From positions 744,001 through 808,000 of the forward strand of contig OY755184.1 in NCBI GenBank assembly GCA_963576735.1: a stretch of 64,000 bases of DNA, read 5' to 3'. This DNA is from Bedellia somnulentella (Eukaryota; Arthropoda; Insecta; Lepidoptera; Bedelliidae). The position numbers and the translations under genes were made by a program. The notes below the pieces were generated by a model. It was not told where the DNA came from, made no database searches, and saw only the letters and a program-made list of their open reading frames with translations. Shown here piece by piece: positions 53,201-62,200 of this stretch. Position 1 is the stretch's first letter, and each line of letters begins with the position of its first letter.

Positions 53201-56200
53201 ATTTTAAATATGCTCTGTGAATTATTCTTCATTTAGCTACAAACATCTAAACTTTCACATTTATAATATTAATAGGATAAGGCTTAAACATAAGCTTCTC
53301 GCGCAGTGACCTCACTCGCCGGCCAGCGCAGCGTCTTGTCTTGCGCTTCATGCACGCGTGTAAATTTTGTTACGTAGTAATTTTAAAATTGTATTACAGT
53401 CGTTTGCAATAGAATCCAACAATAATGTAAACAAACCAAATTGTCACGATTACTCCGTAATCACATACATTTGACGATCAATTATGAACATAGTCTGATT
53501 TCAACGAACGCACCATTGTTTTCACATTATCTTCAACACGATTTAACTTGTATTTATAAGTTAAATTTGTTAAAACATTTGCAACGTAAATATTTCGAAG
53601 TATTTGATAAGCTGTCATCTTAGTTTTTTACTCATCGAACTCTATAAGTCATTGAAAAGTTAGTGTTGTTAGTAATCTGAAGTCATCTTTTATTTTTAAT
53701 TTAATAAATTATTTTAATATTATTTTAATACAATATTATTTTTTTCAAGAGCCTTATATAATTAACCAGAACGGATTGTATCCTAAGCCATAAACATAAT
53801 GGTTAGTTTTTAAAAATGGACAGGTGGCCATTTTGTTAGAATTGTCAGTCACAGTCATTCACTGTTCTGTGGGCTCGCTGTGCATTAGTGTTTTCTGTTT
53901 CCGATTTCTACGACTATGCATTCTCATTTTGGACTTTTGTTTTGCTTTACGATTTGGCTAGACATTTTAGACACGGCAAGCGATGACACAGTGGTTCCAT
54001 TTATAATTACGGTCACCGGCGACACTTCTGAAAGTGATGATGACGAAGACGAAGATTTAAATTTGTCTAATAAACACTTTTTTTATATATAATCATAACA
54101 TAACATAACATAACATAAACGTTCACGCCGAATATCCCCGAAGGGGTTGGCAGAGGTACTAATACTTCTGAACATCACGTGACTTTGTCACCTGGTGTTC
54201 AGAGTACCCACGTTTTGCATGGACAGTGTACTCACGTGATAGGGGGCAGGCCTATCGCCGTTTTGTACGAATACACTGTCACATGACTAAGTACAACTCA
54301 GCCATGTGGGTTTCCTCACGATGTTTTCCCTCACCGTTAACAACCATGATAAATTAACCACACATATGTTTTTTAGAAAAGACAAATTGGTGTAGGCCCG
54401 ACCCAGGATTCGAACACTAGTCGTTTGCACGAAAAGCGAGTGCTCTACCCACTGGGCTATCACGGTTATATATAATCAGTTTTATTTTATAGTCTATGGC
54501 TTATATATTTAATCTATTTAGTCAGTTTTATTTTAGTGACTATTCAACTATGGGCCATAGTCTATGACTTAAAATTAAAATAATAAGAAAAATAAATTTA
54601 ATTAAAATTAAATTCGAACACTATGACATCACTATGGGCATAAACAATACGCTGTCAATGTCAGTCCGCCATATTTGTTTACATGATTGTTGGATTCTAT
54701 TGCAAACGATTTTATCTTCTAAGATGTTTATTAAAAATTAAATCATGTCAAGGACAATTTTGTTCTCAATTAAATAATCTCAATCAACAACATATTTATT
54801 TGGATAAAGATTAATATTATGTTGATAAAACATTATGGCAATTATGCATTAAATTCGACCAAAATTTACCATAAAAATGGTTATAGTAAGTGAAACTTAA
54901 AAGTTAGACATATACTGTCGCGGGTATTTTTTTAGATCATTTAAAGAGAAATAATTCTTTAATACATTTTTTTTTGCTAACTTAAACGTTTACGCAGCGC
55001 ACACAAGCCTTAGTATGAATAATTATCCCCGTTTTTGCAACATTATTCGCTGAGAGTTTGCTCCTGTTGATTGCAGCGTGATGATATATAGCCTAAAACC
55101 TTCCTCAATACATGGACTATCCAACACAAAAAGAATTTTTCAATTTGATCTGGTAGTTCCTGAGATCCTAGCGTTCAAACAAACAAACTCTTCATCTTTA
55201 TAATATTAGTATAGATATGATCGGCGGAAGCTCCCAAAGATCAATTAAAAAGTTCCACAGCCATAAGTCGCCGCACAAATCAGAAAGCAAGAAAAAATAC
55301 ATCCATAAACTCAAGCTATGAATTCCTAGAACGGGTAGCCAGAGATAAGTAATTAGAAATTCCTCAGCCACTTTTGGAAGTTTCCAACCGCATCGCTCAA
55401 AACTCCCTTAAAAATCTCTGATACCCTTAGTCGCCTCTTGCGTACACTTACGGGAAGAAATGGGGTAGTGATATTCTAAGCCGACACTACACAGCTTCCG
55501 AAACTACACAGCTTGAAAGAAAAGTGTTATATTTTGTCCTCCCTTAAGATTTATAAGTTCTTTATTCTTTCATTCAGATTCAACTCCTACGACGGACGCC
55601 TAGAGCGCTCAATGGAAGCGGTAGTTCTCATAACTGAGGCGTTAAAAGGGTATGAGGCGCGCCTCAGATACGATATCTTTGGACATTCCGGTGAAGAAGA
55701 GGCGTTGGAGCTCGTGAGGGTCGATCAACCGCCGCAGGATGAAAAGCAGAGATTACAGGTTTGCAAATAATTATTTGTGTTTTAGTAAAAATAACTTGGA
55801 CTTAAATGCAGGAAGTATTAGCGCAATCATTTTTGTATTGTGGAGGATTATCTGTATAAGGTGTCAGGATGCTTTTTGCCTTTAACAAGAGTACAATTTC
55901 CCGTCAAAAATCTGATACGAAACGCTTGGTGACAAAATCTCATATTACTACATAAATATAGTTTTTAATTTATTTGTTATTTGTCGTGTAATGCCGGCTT
56001 AGAATGTCGCTACCCCATTCTAACCACGGGTGTCGTAAGAGGTGACTAAGAACGAAACTTTGTGTTAACCATTTTGTCCTCTATCAGCTTCCAAATGTGG
56101 CTGCGGAGTTTCTAGTTCTAAAGCTCTGGCTACCCCTTTTTTGGATTTATGGCCGTGGGTATATGTATGTATGTAAGTTTTCTTTTTATCACGTTATAAC

Positions 56201-59200
56201 TACTCAATGAAATGATTCAACTAACCATCTAAAGGTTTTCTAGAAGAGATTTATTTAAGTGATAAGACCGCCAATTGTTCTTTGGTTATGTTGCTGTGTA
56301 GTGTCGGCTTAGAATAACACTACCCCATTTCTTCCGGTGGGTGTACGTAAGAGGCGACTAACGGTATTGGGGCTTTTTAAGGGATTTTTGGGCGATGCGG
56401 TTGGAGACCCATCACCAACAACCTTTATTTTACCATCTTTTCCCCACTCAACTTCCAAAAGTGGCTGAGGAGTTTTATAATTCCTTAGCTCTGGCTACCC
56501 TTTCTAGGGATTTATAGTTAGTTCTGTTAAAACTGTATTTAAATAGATATTTATTGTTTGACGTAAACTAAATATATTTTTATCCCACTCGATTATGTCT
56601 ATATTTTATTAATTTCCCAGATAATCCGCACAATGCACGCTCACTCCCAGTTTTGCTGGTCGGGTGACAACACACTACCAGCTACAAAACGCGCCATAGC
56701 CGACTTGGCCAAAGAAGAGGCGGATGATGCCATCGTCTTGGTGCTCTCTGATGCTAATTTGAGAAGGTAATTTGGGATTCTGTATTGGGTCTGGGGTAGG
56801 ATGGGTTTGGTTTTGTATGCGTAAAATAATAAATTCTATTTTAAAAGAACAATATGACTCGAATACTACTTTAGTTATTTTAATAGGTTCAAGTAATAAG
56901 GTGAATCCAAGTGACTTAAAGAAATCATTTGAGAGGTTAGTTAATTTAAATGTTAGAAAAATAATTATAAGTGACTTCCTATATTCCAAGCATCTTAACT
57001 ATAAGGTTAACACTAGGATATATAAATTAAATATGTTACTATATAATTTGACTTTGGGATATAGGCAAAAAATTGTTAATTTTAATATAAATAATTATAT
57101 TAAGAAATCATTAATGACTAAGAGTACCTTGAAAGTACCTGATTATTCTAAAAAACGTCTAGCTATGTTACTAGCTAGTAATATAGTATACAATAATGTT
57201 ATTAATTTGAATAACATAACAATTTCAACTGACTTGGATGCAGTTATTAGTACAAGTACTAATGTATCTGCAAATTTAGCTTTAAACTAGGTAGTAAGAC
57301 AAAGGAAAAGGCATATATTTCACTAGTTCATCAGAACATACAGAGCCTTTCCTGCAAATTATTAGAATTAGAGTTATTCGTTAATAAGTACAATGTTAAA
57401 ATACTTTGTTTGACAGAACACTGGTTAAAAACAGAACAAATGAACTTTAGTTTAAAGAATTACACGGTGGGCAGTTGTTTTAACAGGGAGTCCATAATGT
57501 GTGGGGGTAGTATGATACTATTATATGTAGACATTAAATTTAAAGAAAGAAAAGACATCTGTAGACTCTGTTGAACAACATGTAGAAATCTCATGCATTG
57601 AATTGAGCAAGTATATAATTTTGTGTGTATATCGCCCACCCAAAGGTAACTATGACATCTTTGAAGCAGCGATGGAAGATGCTTTGGGGATGGCTTCCCG
57701 CAGCTCCAGAGGGGTTGTAGTTTGTGGGGATTTCAATGTTGACTTGTTGGGTGAGGGTCTAGTAAAGGAGAGAATATTAACATTTTTTCAATCATTTAAT
57801 CTTCTAAATGTATTTAATGAGCCAACCCGAATTACCTAGACCTCTGCAACATGTTTAGATAATATTTATTGCAATTGTGACTACTCTGGTCACTTCCTTT
57901 TTGATAGCATTACCTCAGACCACAAGGGACAATTCATAAATTTAGAATTAACCATTGAAAAAAAAAGTCAATTGTATGTAGACAGATAACTGAAAAAAAA
58001 CTTAGCTTATTTGAAAATAATATTAGGTCTAGCATCAGCCCCCCAATGAGAAGCAGTGAAACATTAGAGAATTGTCTTTCTTTCATCAATGAGCTAAAAA
58101 CAGAATTTAACAAAATCTTTAAAACTAAGGTAATACTATGTAATACAAAATGCTCTTTTGCTGAATGGGCCACCGCTGGAATTAGAATAAGTAGAGATCA
58201 CCTATATAACATTTATAGAGAAAAGTCCTATAACTTCAACCAAGATTTTATTATTTATGTCAGAAATTATTCAAAAATTTTCAAAAAAGTTTGTGGTGAA
58301 GCTAAATCTAGATGCATAAAACATAAAATTAAGAATTCTTCTAACAAGAGTAAGACTGTCTGGAAAATAATTAACAGTGAAACTGGAAAACTAAAGTCCC
58401 CGCATGATCTCAATTTATTATTAGATAATGAACTGATACAGTCAAGATCACAAATTGCTGACATTTTTGAAAATCATTTTATAAATACCCCCACTCAGAC
58501 AACAGAGAAATTAAATTCATGTCCCCAAAAAGCTCTTGAGTTGTTGGAACAAAATGTTACCAAAACAACAGCACAGTTTTCTTTCAAGTATGTTGACAGT
58601 AATGATATAATTAAAAATTTTAAAACCATTAATCTTAAAAAAACCGAAGACATAACAGGAATGTCAGTTTTCGTCATAAACAGAATAATAAATATAATCG
58701 CTCCCCATTTAACGATACTTTTTAATAAATGTATAGATATAGGAGAATTTCCAGACTGTATGAAGTTAAGTAGGCTCATCCCACTACATAAATCAGGAGA
58801 TAGTCAGGACTTTACCAACTATAGGCCTATTTCTATTTTACCAGTTCTCAGTAAGGTTTTCGAGAAAATCATGTCCAACCAAATGCTTTCATATTTCAAC
58901 AATCATAATATATTCCATGACGAGCAATATGGTTTCACCAAAGGTAGGTCTACTGTAGATGCAGGAGTGTCACTAATGAAACATATTTTTAATTCATGGG
59001 AAAACTCCCGGGATGCATTAGGTATATTTTGTGACCTCACAAAAGCTTTTGATTGTGTAAAAAAAGAAATAGCGTTGATTAAACTTAAATATTACGGTTT
59101 TGACGAGCAAGCACTGAAATTAATGGCATCATATCTTCATAAAAGAACTTTAAAGGTTGATATTAATGGAACCACGTCGGAAGGATCGGAAATAGAGATG

Positions 59201-62200
59201 GGCGTTCCTCAAGGTTCTATACTTGGCCCATTACTTTTTCTGATTTATATTAATGATTTACCATTTATGGTACAAAAGTATTCTGAGATAGTTATGTTTG
59301 CAGATGACACATCTTTAATATTTAATGTAGCGAGATCCTCTACATCTCTTGACGACGTAAATAAAGCTATCTCACTGGTATTGCATTGGTTTACTGTAAA
59401 TAACCTGGTTCTGAATGCCAAAAAAACTAAATGTATTAAATTTACTTTACCGAATGTTAGGCAAGTTGATGCCAATATTGTTATTGACAGTGAAAAAGTA
59501 GAATTAGTGAAAGAGACAAAATTCCTAGGGATAATAATCGATTCTAAGTTGCAATGGGGACCCCATATACTAACCCTTTCTAAAAGGCTGAGCTCAGCAG
59601 CGTATGCCGTGCGTAAGATTAGAGAAATAGCAGACATAGAAACAGCTCGCATTGTTTATTTCAGTTATTTTCATAGTATTATGTCGTACGGTATTTTATT
59701 ATGGGGTAAAGCGGCTGATGTTCATAAAGTTTTTGTCTTACAAAAGCGAGCTATCCGATCTATTTACATGTTAAGGTCGAGGTATTCGTTGCGCGAAAAA
59801 TTTAAAGATATTGGCATTTTAACTGTCCCTTGCCAATACATATTTGAGAATTTAATGTATGCCAAAAAGAATATAGGCCAATTTAGTAAAGTTAGTGATA
59901 GGCATACTGTTAACACTCGGAATAAGGAGAAACTTAACGTACCGAAGTGGAGACTTAATAAAGTAAGTAACTCCTTTATGGGACTATCCCTGAAAATGTT
60001 CAATAAACTCCCTTCTGACATATTGGAATTGCCTGTGGCATCTTTTAAAAAGGCAATTAAAGCCATGCTTTTAAAGAAATCTTACTACAGTGTTCAAGAT
60101 TTTTTAAACGACAAGGACCCAACGCGCACATGACCATGTCCGTAAAGCTATAAATCTTCCCTCGTTATTCCTAGGAATAATTGTCTGGTGAGGATTTTTC
60201 TTCTCACGTTATGTGATTGGTTTTTGTGATGGACAATTTATTTTAATTATGTCAAACTAGCGTTTGGTTTGGTCGCTTAGAAAATCTTTTGTAAAGTAAA
60301 AACATGTTTGTAAACTGAAATTGTACAAACCATATTTTGAAAAAATGAAAAAATGTGAATGTAAAGAGTTTCTTTGTTGCTTCTTCTCTTTACGAACACC
60401 TTCCGAAGCAACGGATTAACGATTAATTTAAAACTTTGACGTTCAAAAAATGTTAGTATTTAACTTTATTTTGAAAAATAAACTTTTTTTTTTTTTGACT
60501 TAAAGATTTTTGTAAGTTTAACTTTATTTATTCTTTATTTATTTATTTAATAAGGACAAACAACATGTATACAATATGAAAATAAATATTAATACATTAA
60601 TTAAAACTATGTATATGTAATGTAAGGCTGTGTGATGTGATAGAGTGAGAAATACTGTCATCCGTGAACGAGTAGGTTTGAAAGATAAAAAAGGAATGTT
60701 GAGGTGGTTTGAACACATAGAGAGGATGGATGAAAATAAGATAGCGAAAGGGATATATAGAGCCTATGTGGATGGGCTTGTTAGTAGAGGACAGCCTCGT
60801 AAAACGTTTCTTGAACAGATAGAAAAAGATCTTATAAAAGCGGGGGTCCGAAGAGAGGTTTGTCAAGATCGTACTAAGTGGCGATCGATAGCCTACCCCA
60901 ATGGGAATAACAGGCGTGTGTATAAGTAAGTAAAACTAAAATAAGCATACATCCACAAACTTTATTTATTAGTTATAATCCCCGCATGAGGTTTTCATGA
61001 ACAAAATCATTTAGATTAGGTGAAACATTGTTTTATATTATAACAATTTAATGCTGTTTGTTTGTAAGGTGATGAGTGAAAAATTTATAAAATTAGTATT
61101 TCGTTTATTATAAAATGTAGTCGGTCAGTGTCGGTACTAAAAATAAGCAAAAAGAAAATATGGTGATTTTACCATAACAACGTTCTACTATTGCGAATAT
61201 TAAGTAATTAAAAGACATTTATTTGGCAAGATTAAAATATAAAGCACACACATCATACATACTAAACGCGTCAAGTATAAAACCAAAAAATGTACTAACT
61301 AATCTGCTGTTAGCTGTGTAGTGTCGGCTTAGAATAGCACTACCCCATTTCTTCCGGAGGGTGTACGTAAGAGGCGACTAACGGTATTGGGGCTTTAAAG
61401 GGATTATTGGGCGATGCGGTTGAAGTCAGTTTTGGTGATGACCAACAACCTTTATTTTACCATCTTTTCCCCACTCAACTTTCCAAAGGTGGCTGAGGAA
61501 TTTCTAACTCTCTAGCTCTGGCTACCCCTTTAAGGGATTTATAGCCGTGAGTATATGTATGTATGTTGTTTATTTATTACTTATTTATTCCACTTCCAGA
61601 TACGGCATTCCACCGGAATCGCTAGGCGCCATATTGACATCGGACCCGCGAGTGCAGGCTCATACCATCTTTATAGGAGGACTGGGGAATGAGGCTAATG
61701 AGTAAGATAGTTTTAATTATTCATATGAATAAGTAGGAAATTGTAATAGTTTTGTAGATGTAGTGACCGTTTTGGTTAAAGATGTTTGAGCGTTTCAGTA
61801 GGTCCATAAATTAACTTGGCAGACTAACGTCTTCTACTGTGATAGTAGCCGAAACGGACAACTTAATGTACACTCCGAATCATCTGCGGGAACAGCAAAG
61901 ATATACTGGCCAGTACACCCTGCTGTGTACCAACTTAGAATTTGTATTTATGTTTAGCTAGAGAAACATTTCGATACCGCGATGTACGATTTTATATGAC
62001 GCTGCTAGTATGCGAGTGACTTCGCCGTCTAGCGGTCGCCACACATCAATTTTATTCAATTCATTTATAATCAGGCGATTATAGACTGTAATAGCGTATT
62101 TACACCCTCGTTAAATCTTACAAATTCAGTTTGTAAGTTGACTCCGCCCCGGGGGATCCAACAAGAGACCTCTTTTATCTTTTATAAAGTAAAAACATGT

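Larger units (their letters stand above)
56815..60475 (+). mobile_element. CR1/Jockey-type LINE, nearly complete from late ORF1 to 3' end
   Basis: A late-ORF1 esterase-like frame (to 57290), a broken endonuclease (about 57316-57950), an intact 695-codon RT frame (58046-60133) and a 3' UTR ending in an A/T-rich tail near 60475. The 3' 200 nt recur at 62182-62390. Starts ~50 nt after exon 19. Confidence 0.88.
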
